Shown: positions 1 through 9,000, counted from the stretch's first letter. The stretch: 44,501 bases of DNA from Leyella stercorea (GCF_021531355.1 NZ_JADYTS010000014.1:1-44501), one strand, 5' to 3'. Notes: a model not told the origin generated them from the letters alone. Numbers and translations are program-made.

Positions 1-15
1 CTGAGTTCTATTCAT
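1..15 (-). CDS. Possible N-terminus of a leftward gene cut by the window edge
   Basis: Reading leftward, an ATG at position 15 opens a frame for Met-Asn-Arg-Thr-Gln before the window ends. It sits four bases after a TATCTTTG box (TAnnTTTG type), so if used it would have almost no leader. Only five codons are visible and no product can be assigned. The position next to a tRNA gene would suit an integrase or other element-borne gene, but nothing in the visible residues supports that. The true start could also lie beyond the edge. Confidence 0.25.
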
Positions 16-19
16 GACG

Positions 20-27
20 CAAAGATA
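20..27 (-). promoter_or_regulatory. Candidate -7 box (TAnnTTTG) for the left-edge gene
   Basis: The leftward strand reads TATCTTTG, matching the Bacteroidota -7 consensus. No TTTG lies 19-20 bp upstream. Instead that region holds a 10-bp inverted repeat (AATAATATTG at 31-40, CAATATTATT at 58-67), which could be an operator. Moderate to low confidence. Confidence 0.4.
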
Positions 28-61
28 AACAATAATATTGGATTGTTAAAAACACAACAAT

Positions 62-85
62 ATTATTTGATCCATTATTTGATCC
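62..85. repeat. 12-bp direct tandem repeat (2 copies)
   Basis: ATTATTTGATCC occurs twice head-to-tail at 62-73 and 74-85, between the inverted repeat of the left-edge promoter and the hairpin downstream of tRNA-fMet. Function unknown. Such short repeats can be recombinase or regulator sites. Confidence 0.75.
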
Positions 86-123
86 ATTTTTTGGCGCAGA
101 TTTGTCGCAGTCTAAAACGACAA

Positions 124-162
124 ATCGGTGTAACTTGTTGATTTTCAACTCGTTACACCGAT
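124..162 (-). terminator. Hairpin downstream of tRNA-fMet
   Basis: ATCGGTGTAAC (124-134) pairs with GTTACACCGAT (152-162), and the loop holds a further 5-bp stem (GTTGA/TCAAC). It lies directly 3' of the leftward tRNA. The following T-run is weak (TTTGTCGTTTT), so it may act as processing boundary or terminator. Confidence 0.6.
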
Positions 163-167
163 GTTAG

Positions 168-240
168 TTGCGGAGGCAGGACTCGAACATGCGACCTCCA
201 GGTTATGAGCCTGGCGAGCTACCAACTGCTCCACTCCGCG
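168..240 (-). tRNA. Initiator tRNA-fMet (anticodon CAT)
   Basis: The leftward strand folds into a 73-nt cloverleaf with anticodon CAT. Two hallmarks mark it as the initiator rather than elongator Met or Ile2: position 1 is C opposite A72, leaving an unpaired acceptor end, and the D-stem carries an A11:U24 pair. CCA is not encoded, since the sequence continues with CT after A73. The anticodon stem is CCAGG/CCTGG, so the usual three G:C pairs next to the loop are A:U, G:C, G:C. The T-stem (GCATG/CCTGC) has one T-C mismatch at 52:62. It stands alone with its own promoter and downstream hairpin. Confidence 0.88.
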
Positions 241-304
241 ATATTAACCATTTTGTTTGCAATTCCGATTTATAAGCGATTAGCATTGTTCTGAATTGCG
301 AGTG

Positions 305-336
305 CAAAGGTAAGGCTTTTTATTTATACCTCCAAA
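305..336 (-). promoter_or_regulatory. Promoter of tRNA-fMet
   Basis: On the leftward strand TTTG (333-336) is followed after exactly 20 bp by TACCTTTG (305-312), a full match to the Bacteroidota -33/-7 consensus. The predicted transcription start is near 298, about 58 bases upstream of the mature tRNA. Confidence 0.8.
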
Positions 337-448
337 CTTTTATGCAACTTTTTTCGATTTTATTTGAAAATTCTTTGTTTTGAGCCTAATTTGGCTGGAT
401 TTGCCCTTTATTAGACGTATATATACAATACTTATTATAGACATTAAA

Positions 449-487
449 AAAGCCGTCCTATAGAGTTTCATCTCTACGGACGGCTTT
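449..487 (-). terminator. Intrinsic terminator of the OmpH-like gene
   Basis: AAAGCCGTCC and GGACGGCTTT form a long stem, extended by TAGAG/CTCTA, 13 bp past the stop codon of the leftward lipoprotein gene. A-rich and T-rich flanks on both sides make it potentially bidirectional. Confidence 0.8.
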
Positions 488-499
488 ATATATATTTTT

Positions 500-1120
500 T
501 TACTTCTTTTTCTCTGTTGCAGCCTTTTCTGTTGGAGCCTGCTTGTATGCCTTGTTAAGTCCGGCGATAACCTCGTTGGTTATGTCGTGAGCCTTGTCGG
601 CATAAAGGATATTGTCGCCTGCCTTGCTAAGGATGAGTGTATACTTCTTAGTCTTGTTGTAGAAAGCGAGATAGTGCTGGATAGAATCGCGGAGAGCGTT
701 GTTGTACTTCTCGGTCTCTGTCTGGAACTCACCACTCAAGCGCTGGTTGAGAGCCTGAAGGTCGTTGCTCTGCTTCTGAAGTGACATCTGAATAGACTGT
801 GCCTGCTCGCGTGTGTAGGCATTCTGCTGCACCTTCTGCTGGAAGTTGGCTGCGGCAGCCTCAAGAGCCTGCTGCTTCTGTGCGAGAGTGTTCTGGATAT
901 TCTGACCCTTCTTCTGAAGGATGAGTGAGTAGTCCTTGCAGAACTTGTACTGCGACATGATGCTGTCTACCTCTACATAAGCAATCTTAGTTGCAGTAGC
1001 TGTAGCCTGAGCTGCCGGCTCCTTATCGTCTACCTGCGACTTTGACTTGTCGCAAGATGTCATTGCCACAGCAGCAAAAGCGGCGATAGCAAGTGTACGG
1101 AAAAAGTTTTTCTTGTTCAT
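500..1120 (-). CDS. OmpH/Skp-family lipoprotein
   Basis: A 206-residue protein. The N-terminus is a lipoprotein signal with lipobox ending at Cys23 (AMTSC). A low-complexity Ala/Thr linker follows, then a typical OmpH start (KIAYVEVDSIMSQYKF), a long Gln/Ala-rich helical stretch (about 75-140) expected to form coiled-coil arms, and a C-terminal part with TLILSKAGDNILYAD. Skp/OmpH proteins are periplasmic chaperones for outer-membrane proteins. This one is probably membrane-anchored through its lipid, as is common in Bacteroidota. It lies 42 bp downstream of a small membrane-protein gene on the same strand, with no promoter box seen between them, so the two are probably co-transcribed. Family is clear, exact client role unknown. 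Confidence 0.85.
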   Translation of the reverse strand: MNKKNFFRTLAIAAFAAVAMTSCDKSKSQVDDKEPAAQATATATKIAYVEVDSIMSQYKFCKDYSLILQKKGQNIQNTLAQKQQALEAAAANFQQKVQQNAYTREQAQSIQMSLQKQSNDLQALNQRLSGEFQTETEKYNNALRDSIQHYLAFYNKTKKYTLILSKAGDNILYADKAHDITNEVIAGLNKAYKQAPTEKAATEKKK

Positions 1121-1162
1121 TTGTATTTATTATTTAATTATTTCACACCTGACGCATCCACT

Positions 1163-1357
1163 TTAATAGGCACCATTGCGCTTGCGTGCCTCGCGGTCCT
1201 GATCCATAACGCAGTGGATTCCGAGCTTGCGCAGACCGGGATTGTCGTGAACATGTTGCGACGAAAACTTGCCGTTGCGTTTCAGCAGAAGCTTAATAGA
1301 GAGCAAAGCAAACGCTATAGCAATAATTAACAGGCTTAAAAGCAGAAGTTTAATCAT
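1163..1357 (-). CDS. Small single-pass membrane protein, conserved hypothetical
   Basis: A 64-residue protein. I chose the ATG at 1357 (MIKLLLLSLL) over a longer in-frame start at 1399 because the hydrophobic segment then begins at once. Residues 2-25 form one membrane span. The polar tail contains GKFSSQHVHDNPGLRKLGIHC and VMDQDREARKR, resembling short Bacteroidota proteins with a conserved 'RK.GI.C...D' tail. No function is known to me. It heads a two-gene unit with the OmpH-like lipoprotein and has a consensus promoter 56 bp upstream. That promoter and the hydrophobic N-terminus make this a real gene, not a chance frame. Confidence 0.7.
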   Translation of the reverse strand: MIKLLLLSLLIIAIAFALLSIKLLLKRNGKFSSQHVHDNPGLRKLGIHCVMDQDREARKRNGAY

Positions 1358-1412
1358 TTTTATTAACTTTGTATCGAAATGGGAAACCCAAAGCGACATA
1401 TTTATTTACGTG

Positions 1413-1443
1413 CAAAGGTAATGTAAATCGGTCGCATGACAAA
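1413..1443 (-). promoter_or_regulatory. Promoter of the small membrane protein / OmpH-like unit
   Basis: Leftward TTTG (1440-1443), 19-bp spacer, TACCTTTG (1413-1420). The predicted start near 1406 gives a leader of about 50 bases to the ATG at 1357. Confidence 0.75.
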
Positions 1444-1499
1444 ATAAATTATTGAAAATTCAGATTATTATTGTAACAACATAAAGAAATTAAGAAAAA

Positions 1500-2948
1500 A
1501 TGAGTAATTGCGAATTGAAACCGGCTCGCGTATTCGAGCAGTTTGCAGAAATCAACAAAATTCCTCGCCCCTCTAAGCATGAGGAGCAGATGATTGAGTA
1601 TCTGAAAGAGTTTGGCCGTAAGCGCAACCTTGAGACCGAGATTGACGAGACTGGCAACGTTATCATCCGCAAGCCCGCTACTAAGGGCCATGAGAACGCT
1701 CCAATGATTAGCTTGCAGAGCCACATGGACATGGTGTGCGACAAGCTCGTCGACGTTGATATCGACTTCTTCAACGACCCTATCCAGACCTACATTGACG
1801 GTGAATGGCTCAGAGCCAAAGGCACTACTCTTGGTGCTGACGACGGCATCGGCTGCGCCATCGAGCTGGCTGTTCTCGACAGCGACGACATTGAGCACGG
1901 TCCTATCGAATGCGTTTTCACTCGCGACGAGGAGACAAGCCTTGGCGGTGCTCTGGGCATGAAGCCGGGATTCATGAAGGGCGATATGCTCATCAACCTC
2001 GACTCTGAGGACGAGGGTCAGATCTTCATATCATGCGCCGGCGGCAAGACTACTTCGGTGAAGTTCACATTCGACCGCGAGCAGGCTCCTGAAGGTTACT
2101 TCTTCATGAAGGCTTCTATCAAGGGTCTGAAGGGTGGACACTCGGGCGACGATATCAACAAGAAGCGCGCCAACGCCATAAAGATTCTCGACCGCTTCCT
2201 CTACCTCGAGCAGGACAAGATGGACGTGCGTCTGGCTCAGTTCAACTCGGGCAAGCTGCACAACGCCATTCCTCGCGACGGTGTCATCGTATTTGCCGTT
2301 CCCGCAGCCGAAAAGGAGACTGTACGTGTCGACTGGAACGTATTCACAGCCAACGTTGAGGACGAGTATCACGTTACTGACACTGCTATGGAGTTCCACC
2401 TTGAGAGCATTGATGCAGAGCCAGTTATCGCCAAGGACGCAAGCCGCCGCGTAATCCTCGCATTGCAGGCTGCCGACAACGGCGTATTTGCTATGTGCCA
2501 GGACGAGGCTTTGGCTGACATGGTTGAGACTTCCAACAACATTGCAAGCGTTGCTTCTTCGGAGAACGAAATCAATATCATCACCTCACAGCGCTCTAAC
2601 GTAATGAGCAACCTCGAGAACGAGTCGAACACCATCAAGGCTGTATTCGAATTGGCTGGTGCTGAAGTTAAGCAGAGCGACGGCTATCCTGCATGGAAGA
2701 TGAACCCTAACAGCAAGCTGACAAAGGTGGCTGTTGAGTCGTACAAGAAGCTGTTCGGCAAGGAGCCTATCGTACGTGGCATACACGCCGGACTGGAGTG
2801 CGGTCTGTTCTCAGAGCGCTATCCTAACCTCGACATGGTATCGTTCGGTCCTACACTGCGCGACGTTCACACTCCTGAGGAGCGTCTTTACATCCCGACA
2901 GTACAGATGGTTTGGGATCACCTTCTCGACATCATGAAGCATGTATAA
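1500..2948 (+). CDS. pepD: Aminoacyl-histidine dipeptidase (M20 family, PepD)
   Basis: A 482-residue cytosolic metallopeptidase of family M20, expected to cleave Xaa-His dipeptides such as carnosine. Visible family motifs are the first metal site SHMDMV (His75, Asp77), the bridging site GADDGIG (112-118), the catalytic/metal Glu pair in FTRDEETSLGG (about 144-145), a dimerisation-domain segment KGGHSGDDINKKRANA, and the C-terminal RGIHAGLECGLF, which carries a metal-binding His. Length matches the PepD type. There is no signal peptide. It diverges from the small membrane-protein unit. I saw no clear TAnnTTTG box upstream, although the start is preceded by an A-rich purine stretch. Confidence 0.93.
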   Translation: MSNCELKPARVFEQFAEINKIPRPSKHEEQMIEYLKEFGRKRNLETEIDETGNVIIRKPATKGHENAPMISLQSHMDMVCDKLVDVDIDFFNDPIQTYIDGEWLRAKGTTLGADDGIGCAIELAVLDSDDIEHGPIECVFTRDEETSLGGALGMKPGFMKGDMLINLDSEDEGQIFISCAGGKTTSVKFTFDREQAPEGYFFMKASIKGLKGGHSGDDINKKRANAIKILDRFLYLEQDKMDVRLAQFNSGKLHNAIPRDGVIVFAVPAAEKETVRVDWNVFTANVEDEYHVTDTAMEFHLESIDAEPVIAKDASRRVILALQAADNGVFAMCQDEALADMVETSNNIASVASSENEINIITSQRSNVMSNLENESNTIKAVFELAGAEVKQSDGYPAWKMNPNSKLTKVAVESYKKLFGKEPIVRGIHAGLECGLFSERYPNLDMVSFGPTLRDVHTPEERLYIPTVQMVWDHLLDIMKHV

Positions 2949-2971
2949 TAATCAAGCAAGCGCTTGAAGCT

Positions 2972-3029
2972 ATAACAAAAAAAACGAGGATGTTTCCGTT
3001 GTTCTGGAAACTTCCTCGTTTTTTGTTAT
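2972..3029. terminator. Bidirectional terminator between pepD and the GH84 gene
   Basis: A long hairpin. AACAAAAAAAACGAGGA and TGTTTCC pair with GGAAAC and TCCTCGTTTTTTGTTAT around an 8-base loop. It sits between two convergent genes and has an A-run on one side and a T-run on the other, so it can serve both. Confidence 0.88.
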
Positions 3030-3052
3030 CTATATAATTCGAGAGACCTCAA

Positions 3053-5608
3053 TTACTTGTTAGGGATAATCTCAAACACTTCTACAGCTCCCTCAAGCTG
3101 GCACTTAACGGCGTTGGCGTCTACATTCACCTTAGCCATATTGCTCTCAATCGGTGTGCTTGCCACGAGCTTGTCCTTCTTGTTATACTGCTTGAGCACT
3201 ACTCCACCAGCCTTAGGCAGGTTTACGAGCATGGTGTAGCTCTTGGTTCCCTTTTCAACGCCGAACGCCAGACTGCCTTCGCTCTTGAACGAAGAGCAAG
3301 GATTCTCGTCGAAGCAATTCATTGCGCCGAGCATGTCAGCCGACTCCACCTTGAATGCAAGATTCTCGGGATTTACCGGATTTACGACAAACTCACGAAC
3401 TGCACACCAGCTCTTCTTGTCAGACTGCAACTTGCGCATACGTACATAACGAGCTTCTACCGGATTGCCCTTCCAGTTGATGATATATGTCTTCTTCAAT
3501 TCGCCAGTGAGCGGTGTCCATGTCTTGCCGTCGGCAGAAGTCTCAACGATGACGTTGTCGAAGTAGTCGACGTCGTCAACCGAGTTGCGTCCCTGCAGAA
3601 TGCGCACCTCGCGCACGGGACGAACGGCTCCGAGGTCCAGACCAATCCAGTCGCCAGTGTTTTGGCTTGCACCCGAATGATAGAACGTAGTAGAGTCGTT
3701 GTCAAGCATCAGCTTGTTCTGTGTGGTGCCGAGCGACTTGTATGTACCCACGCCCTTATAGAACGCCGGAGTCTTGCCAGCCACCTTCTTGAAGAACTCG
3801 ATAGCCATATCGTCCATACCATTCTCGTAGAACGGCTGAAGCTTCATTGTTCCCGACTTGTGTGCCTGATAAGCAGCCATGTCGGCAGTCGACATGCGGT
3901 TGCTGATATATCCGTTCCAGAAAGCCTCATACTTACCGTCCTTGAACTGGCTCATCAGCGTAAGCGTGTTCTTGCCACGTGTGCCGAGCTTCTTGAACTC
4001 AGCCAGCCACGGGCGCAGTTCCTTCATGAGCAGCGCGTTCTTGCAGTCGCGCTCCATGATGGCAGGCACCTTTTCTACACGGTCGAACTCAGCATACAGA
4101 TTGTCATAATCCTTCTTGTTGTAGTCGGCGAGACGGAAAGTCTTGGTCTCCCACGACTCTATGCGGCGATAGCCTGTCTCGGTGTCGCACGAGTGTATGG
4201 CAAATGTGCGGTAGGCATCGTGAGCCTCAGGCGTAACATCAACAAGCGAGCGTTCCCAGTTGTCGATAGCGTTGTATGCCGAAACGTTCCAGTTGTAGTC
4301 AGCCACACCGTAGAGAGCGAGCTTCGAAGCCTCGCCGTGCTCCATCGGATTGCTCAGCACACCGCATGTCTGTTCGGTAGTAAGGTCGGTTTCGAGTCCG
4401 TATACCGGACCCTGCATGATGATATGGCGGGCATAGTCAGTCACGGGGAAGTTCCACCAATAGTAAGCCGGGCGCTTGATGCGCGAGTCTACAAAGTCGA
4501 GAGTCTCCTTTGTCAGGTCAGAGCAAACCACAGCACCTGTCCAGAACACGTTGATAGACGGATCAAGACGCTTGCCGTAGATAGCGAGCTGTCCGTTCTC
4601 CTTGGGGCTTGCCCACAGCTGTGAGTAGTCGGTAGGACAAACTACGAGTGGCGCAACGTCGCCCTTTGTCTTCACAAACTCCTTGGTGAGGCGGTTGAGC
4701 AGGTCAACCTGCTTGTTCGAGTCGGTTCCTTCGCCCTCGATATCATCAAAATGTATGGCAAACGAACGCACGCCAAGGTCATACATATGATTGAACTTGT
4801 TGACGAGGTTCTGGTAGTCTTCCTCATTCCACTTGATGTCCTTGCCCGGATGTATGGCCCATACGAAGTCGACACGGTTGCGACGGCAAGCCTCAACGAG
4901 TTCGTGAATATTGCGTGCCTGGTCGGCAGGGTAGGGCTTGCGCCAGTTGGGTGAGCTGTGGTAAGGATCGTCCTTCGGTCCATATACGTATTCGTTCAGT
5001 TTGTTGCGTCCATAGTAGTCGATGAGCGACAGGCGCACCTGATGCGACCAGGGTGTACCGTAGAATCCCTCCACTACGCCACGCAGGGGCAGGTCGGGAT
5101 AGTCGTTGCAGGTGAGGTAAGGCAGATGCATCTTGCCCTTCGCAGCCGGAGAAGCCAGAATCTGCTTCATGGTCTGGATGGCATAGAAGGCACCACGCTC
5201 GTCATAGCCCACGATGTTTATGCCCTTGCCATTGACGGTGAGGAGATAAGCTCCTGACACCAATTTCTTCAAGCCTGCTTTCTTTGCCTGCTTCTCGCCG
5301 AAGTCGATGGTAAGGCGAAAGCCCTTCTTGTACTGCTTCAGGAAAGCCAGGTCGTCAGCGAAGCGCTTCTGCTTGTCCTGAATGTTCAGTCCGTTTTCAA
5401 AAGAGATCCAGTTCTGGCGGTTGATGTCTAAGTTGTGCGGTGTGGGGTTTACGACGATGCCCTGGTGGTCGAGCTTCTTGCCCGGCACAACGTTTACATC
5501 CTGTTTCTCGCCTCGCTGCGAACTAAGGTCGAAGCCGTCGTCCTGTGCCTGCACGCCGCTGAAAGCCGCAGCAAGCAGTGCGGTAAGTAAGATTTTGTTT
5601 CTGATCAT
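3053..5608 (-). CDS. GH84 beta-N-acetylglucosaminidase (O-GlcNAcase/hyaluronidase family), secreted
   Basis: An 851-residue exported enzyme with a Sec signal peptide (cleavage near VQAQ, residue 20). Residues about 40-160 resemble the GH20b-like N-terminal domain. The GH84 barrel follows, with RGVVEGFYGTPWSH (176-189) and the catalytic Asp pair in HFDDIEGEG (Asp288, Asp289) for substrate-assisted hydrolysis. A helical domain follows, then an F5/8-type (CBM32-like) module around residues 635-750 (GDWIGLDLGAV, VIVETSADGKTW) and a further C-terminal beta domain. It removes terminal beta-GlcNAc from host glycoconjugates, probably in the periplasm or at the surface. It is monocistronic, with its own terminator and a promoter region holding a 9-bp dyad. 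GH84 members have been annotated as hyaluronidases, but the motif set is that of O-GlcNAcase-like exo-enzymes. Confidence 0.92.
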   Translation of the reverse strand: MIRNKILLTALLAAAFSGVQAQDDGFDLSSQRGEKQDVNVVPGKKLDHQGIVVNPTPHNLDINRQNWISFENGLNIQDKQKRFADDLAFLKQYKKGFRLTIDFGEKQAKKAGLKKLVSGAYLLTVNGKGINIVGYDERGAFYAIQTMKQILASPAAKGKMHLPYLTCNDYPDLPLRGVVEGFYGTPWSHQVRLSLIDYYGRNKLNEYVYGPKDDPYHSSPNWRKPYPADQARNIHELVEACRRNRVDFVWAIHPGKDIKWNEEDYQNLVNKFNHMYDLGVRSFAIHFDDIEGEGTDSNKQVDLLNRLTKEFVKTKGDVAPLVVCPTDYSQLWASPKENGQLAIYGKRLDPSINVFWTGAVVCSDLTKETLDFVDSRIKRPAYYWWNFPVTDYARHIIMQGPVYGLETDLTTEQTCGVLSNPMEHGEASKLALYGVADYNWNVSAYNAIDNWERSLVDVTPEAHDAYRTFAIHSCDTETGYRRIESWETKTFRLADYNKKDYDNLYAEFDRVEKVPAIMERDCKNALLMKELRPWLAEFKKLGTRGKNTLTLMSQFKDGKYEAFWNGYISNRMSTADMAAYQAHKSGTMKLQPFYENGMDDMAIEFFKKVAGKTPAFYKGVGTYKSLGTTQNKLMLDNDSTTFYHSGASQNTGDWIGLDLGAVRPVREVRILQGRNSVDDVDYFDNVIVETSADGKTWTPLTGELKKTYIINWKGNPVEARYVRMRKLQSDKKSWCAVREFVVNPVNPENLAFKVESADMLGAMNCFDENPCSSFKSEGSLAFGVEKGTKSYTMLVNLPKAGGVVLKQYNKKDKLVASTPIESNMAKVNVDANAVKCQLEGAVEVFEIIPNK

Positions 5609-5670
5609 TATTGTTTATTTATTGTTTTAGTAATATCAATGGTTGATGCGTAGTAAAAAATATATCTATG

Positions 5671-5701
5671 CAAATTTACATAAAATTATTCGATTTTATG
5701 T
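5671..5701 (-). promoter_or_regulatory. GH84 promoter with overlapping dyad operator
   Basis: Leftward TAAATTTG (5671-5678) matches the -7 box. In place of a -33 TTTG there is a perfect 9-bp inverted repeat, ACATAAAAT (5678-5686) / ATTTTATGT (5693-5701), with a 6-bp spacer centred near -26. A missing -33 with a dyad at that site suggests regulated transcription. Leader about 55 bases. Confidence 0.55.
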
Positions 5702-5735
5702 AGTTCACAACAAAATAACAACAATATATAACAAA

Positions 5736-5771
5736 AAGAGAGGTTTTCCGTTTTATTGGAAAACCTCTCTT
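5736..5771 (-). terminator. Terminator of tRNA-Pro
   Basis: A 14-bp perfect stem (5736-5749 with 5758-5771) and an 8-base loop, followed on the leftward strand by TTTTTG. It lies 6 bases past the 3' end of the tRNA. Confidence 0.88.
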
Positions 5772-5776
5772 CTGTG

Positions 5777-5850
5777 TCGGGGCGACAGGATTCGAACCTG
5801 CGACCACCTGGTCCCAAACCAGGCGCGCTACCGGACTGCGCTACACCCCG
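5777..5850 (-). tRNA. tRNA-Pro (anticodon TGG)
   Basis: A 74-nt cloverleaf on the leftward strand: acceptor CGGGGTG/CGCCCCG, D-stem GCGC/GCGC, anticodon stem CCTGG/CCAGG with loop TTTGGGA (anticodon TGG), T-stem GCAGG/CCTGT (closing G-T wobble), discriminator A73. CCA is not encoded. Single-gene unit with own promoter and terminator. Confidence 0.95.
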
Positions 5851-5867
5851 TTTCGATTTAGCGAGTG

Positions 5868-5899
5868 CAAAGGTAGATATATTTTTTGATACATCCAAA
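5868..5899 (-). promoter_or_regulatory. Promoter of tRNA-Pro
   Basis: Leftward TTTG (5896-5899), 20-bp spacer, TACCTTTG (5868-5875). The layout and -7 box are the same as at tRNA-fMet. Confidence 0.82.
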
Positions 5900-5928
5900 T
5901 TTTTAGTGCACTTTTTACATAAAAAAAT

Positions 5929-5979
5929 GCCCTGCAAGTACAAAAGCATTGAAAATGTGTGCTTTTATTCTTGCAGGGC
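5929..5979 (-). terminator. Terminator of the GH2 gene
   Basis: GCCCTGCAAG (5929-5938) pairs with CTTGCAGGGC (5970-5979), and the interior extends the stem (CAAAAGCA with TGTGCTTTTA). On the leftward strand it is followed by a T7 run. It is 45 bp past the GH2 stop. Confidence 0.85.
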
Positions 5980-6024
5980 TATGTGCTTATGCCCAATTAG
6001 GGCATGAATATTATACCATATCGA

Positions 6025-9000
6025 TTACTCAGCGATGAGCGAGAACTCAGCAGCCGATGCATAGTCGACACCGTAGTGTGCATTGAGCGCACGGAATCGT
6101 ACGTAGCGTGCCTTTACTGGCTTGTCGAACATCACCTTCTTAAGCTCTCCAGAACTGTCGAAATTACCCTTCATGATAGGTGAGCCCCATGTCTTGCCGT
6201 CGTTGCTGACATATATTTCGTAGTTCTTGATGCGACCATAGCTTGTATCCTGACGTGGCAGCAACTTAAATCCCTTGATTGTCTTTGGCTCTGAAGCGTC
6301 GAAGTCAATCCAGTGTGGGAACTTAGCCAGAGTAATTGAGTACATAGTATGCCAAATAGTTGACTCGTCACCATCTACAAGATGAACGGCATCGCCCTCC
6401 TCAGGCTCTTCTGACGACACAAAGGCTATCTGCAGAGGCACAAAGTCTACCTTGTCGAATGTCATTGTGGTCTTCTGGTTAGGTGTTTCCTTATACCATG
6501 TGGTAATAGTTCCACCCTTGCTCATGTCTATTGCACCTTTATACACAGTCGGCTTCTTGGCACCATTCAAGGCATAAACGACAGTGCGGTTCTTTGCCGG
6601 AGTTGAAAGCAACACCTTACCCGTCTGCCTGTGCTCGATACTGATAGGCTGTTCGCCTGAGAGCGACACCTTGGCAGCATCGGCCATAGCCTTTGCGCTT
6701 GCGTCGGCAGCCGGACGTATCACGAAACCGAAGTTGTAGTTCTGGCTATATGCACGGTCGTCCTTGAGCGGACCACCCTGTCCACAGCTGGCTCCACCAA
6801 GACCTGTCACCTTAGCATCAAGGTGCAGATAGGTTCCGTCAGAAACCGGCAACTCATTGGCATGAGCCACTACTGTCATCTGCTGAGCACTCCATGGCAG
6901 TGCTGACACTGACATTGTGCTGTCAGCAACGAACACTACGCTCTGCTTGCCCTGCTCGGTGAGTGCACACCAACGTACTTCCTCGCGGTTGCCCATCGAC
7001 TGTGGCTTTGGCAGGAGAATGTCCTGCTCGCCTACGATGCCACGGTGGTGCTCGATAAACTGTCCTGTCTTACGGTCGTTGTAGTTGTTTACAGGTCCGC
7101 GTCCGTAGTAGTCGAACTGCTTATATGTGTTAGGCAACTTCATAGCGTAGCCAATGCGTGGCAGGATTACGCTGTTACGGTTGGCAGAGATTGCGCTGTT
7201 GAGCTCTATAGAACCATCCTTGTAGACAGTGTAAATCTGGTTGGTGACAAACTTGAAGTCGTCCTTGCCAAGTTTCTGCTTGTCCACACCGAACTTGTAA
7301 GCCGACTGTGGGTCGCGGTCGCGGTTACCGTAAACCTGCTTGCAGCCCTCCTTGCCCTGACTCTCAACCGTCATGCTGATCTGCAGCGAACCGTCCTTCT
7401 GCTTCATAACGGTAGGCTTGCCTATTACACGATGGTCGAGATCGTAGAGTCCGAATTTGAACCATGCGTTGTGATAGCCAATACCAGCGTCGTTATCGGT
7501 AGGAGCACGGAAAGCGTCGAGCTTAGGTCCGTTGCCCTCGGCAAATACAGTGTTGCCACCATACGACAAGCTGTTCAGAGCGCCATCAGTCAGGCTGAAT
7601 GTAGCGTTGAAGTTGTCGCCCTTCACAGTGACTGTCTTTGCGTCCTGGGTATAAGTGATGTTGCCATTGGCATTAGCCACAGCCTTAACGGCAGTAGCCT
7701 TCACGTCGGCACCCTTCACACGCAACTGCTCCTCCATCTGTACATATCCCTTCTTAGCCCAAGGCATATCCTTGCCCTGCAGGAACTGTACCTTGACGAA
7801 GTATTCGCTCTGCGGGTCGAGCTTAGCGAAGTCGTAGTCGAGAGTATACTCCTGACGCTCGCGCGGACCAACAATGTTCTTTGCGCCCATGAGCTGTCCT
7901 TCGCTCTTGATGCACTCGCCGTCCTTCCACAACGACCATACAATCTGATAGCCGCGCAGCGGCTCAAAGTAGTTCTTGTTGAATATCTCAATGCGGCCCT
8001 TGGTCATGTCGACAGCCTTAACGCCCACATTCTGATAAACCTTCTTCACCTCAAAGTACTGTGCCTTGGGCGAAAGGTCGGGGCGCATGATACCGTTCAT
8101 ACAGAACATACCGTCGTTAGGCTTGTTGTCCATGCCGAAGTCGCCACCATAGCCCCAGTATTTCTTGCCGGTCTTCGGGTCTACATTGTACAAAGCCTGG
8201 TCTACCCAGTCCCAGATTGCACCGCCCATAAAGAAGTTGGTGCTTTCTATGGCGTTCCAGTAGTCAACGAGGTTGCCCACGGCATTACCCATTGAGTGTG
8301 CATATTCCGAGATATGATAAGGATACTTGATGTCGTACTTACCCTTTACAGCCTCCTGCACCCAAGGAATCGACGGATACTGGTTTGAACCCATATCAAC
8401 GATATCGTTGTTGCGCTCGTACTGTACGGGGCGGCTTGTGTCGTAAGCCTTTATGGCAGCGTAGCAGTCCTTGAATGTGTCGCCAGGGCCAGCCTCGTTG
8501 CCAAGACTCCATATCACAACTGAAGGATTGTTGACCGTAGCGTGCACCATCTCCATATTGCGTGCCACATGAGCATTGCGGAACTCCTTGACGTGCGACA
8601 ACGACTCCTTGCCATAGTAATATTCGTGGCTCTCGATGTTTGCCTCATCCTCAAGATATATGCCATACTTGTCGCACAGATAGTACCAGTAGGGAGCGTC
8701 GGGATAGTGACAGTCGCGTACGTGGTTGATATTACCACGCTTCATGAGGAACACCTCGTGCTCCATCTGCTCACGCGATACGTAGTGGCCTGTAGCCGGG
8801 TTGTTCTCATGACGGTTCACACCCTTCATCTTGATAGGCTGACCGTTGAGATAGTAGTAGCGGCCTGCCAGTCCGAACTCGTCCTTATCGGCAGGAGTGT
8901 CCTTGATTTCAATCTTGCGGAAACCAACGTTGGTTGAGAAAGTCTCCACCGTGTTGCCCTTCTTGTCCTTCAGTTCGCCCACGAGAGTGTAGCGATGCGG

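Noticed and set aside
168..240. Elongator tRNA-Met or tRNA-Ile2 for the CAT anticodon gene
   Set aside because: The C1-A72 mismatch and A11:U24 pair are initiator hallmarks.
3662..4624. A 320-codon open frame on the + strand
   Set aside because: It is antisense to the GH84 barrel and helical domain, with no recognisable fold or start signal.
3053..5608. GH84 as part of the glycosaminoglycan PUL
   Set aside because: It is about 28 kb from the PUL, has its own promoter and terminator, and GH84 exo-activity is not needed for PL8/GH88 breakdown.
7045..8295. A 416-codon open frame on the + strand
   Set aside because: It lies wholly antisense to the GH2 gene, whose catalytic motifs and domains are continuous. 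The translated product has no domain signature and a Leu/Val-rich composition typical of shadow frames.
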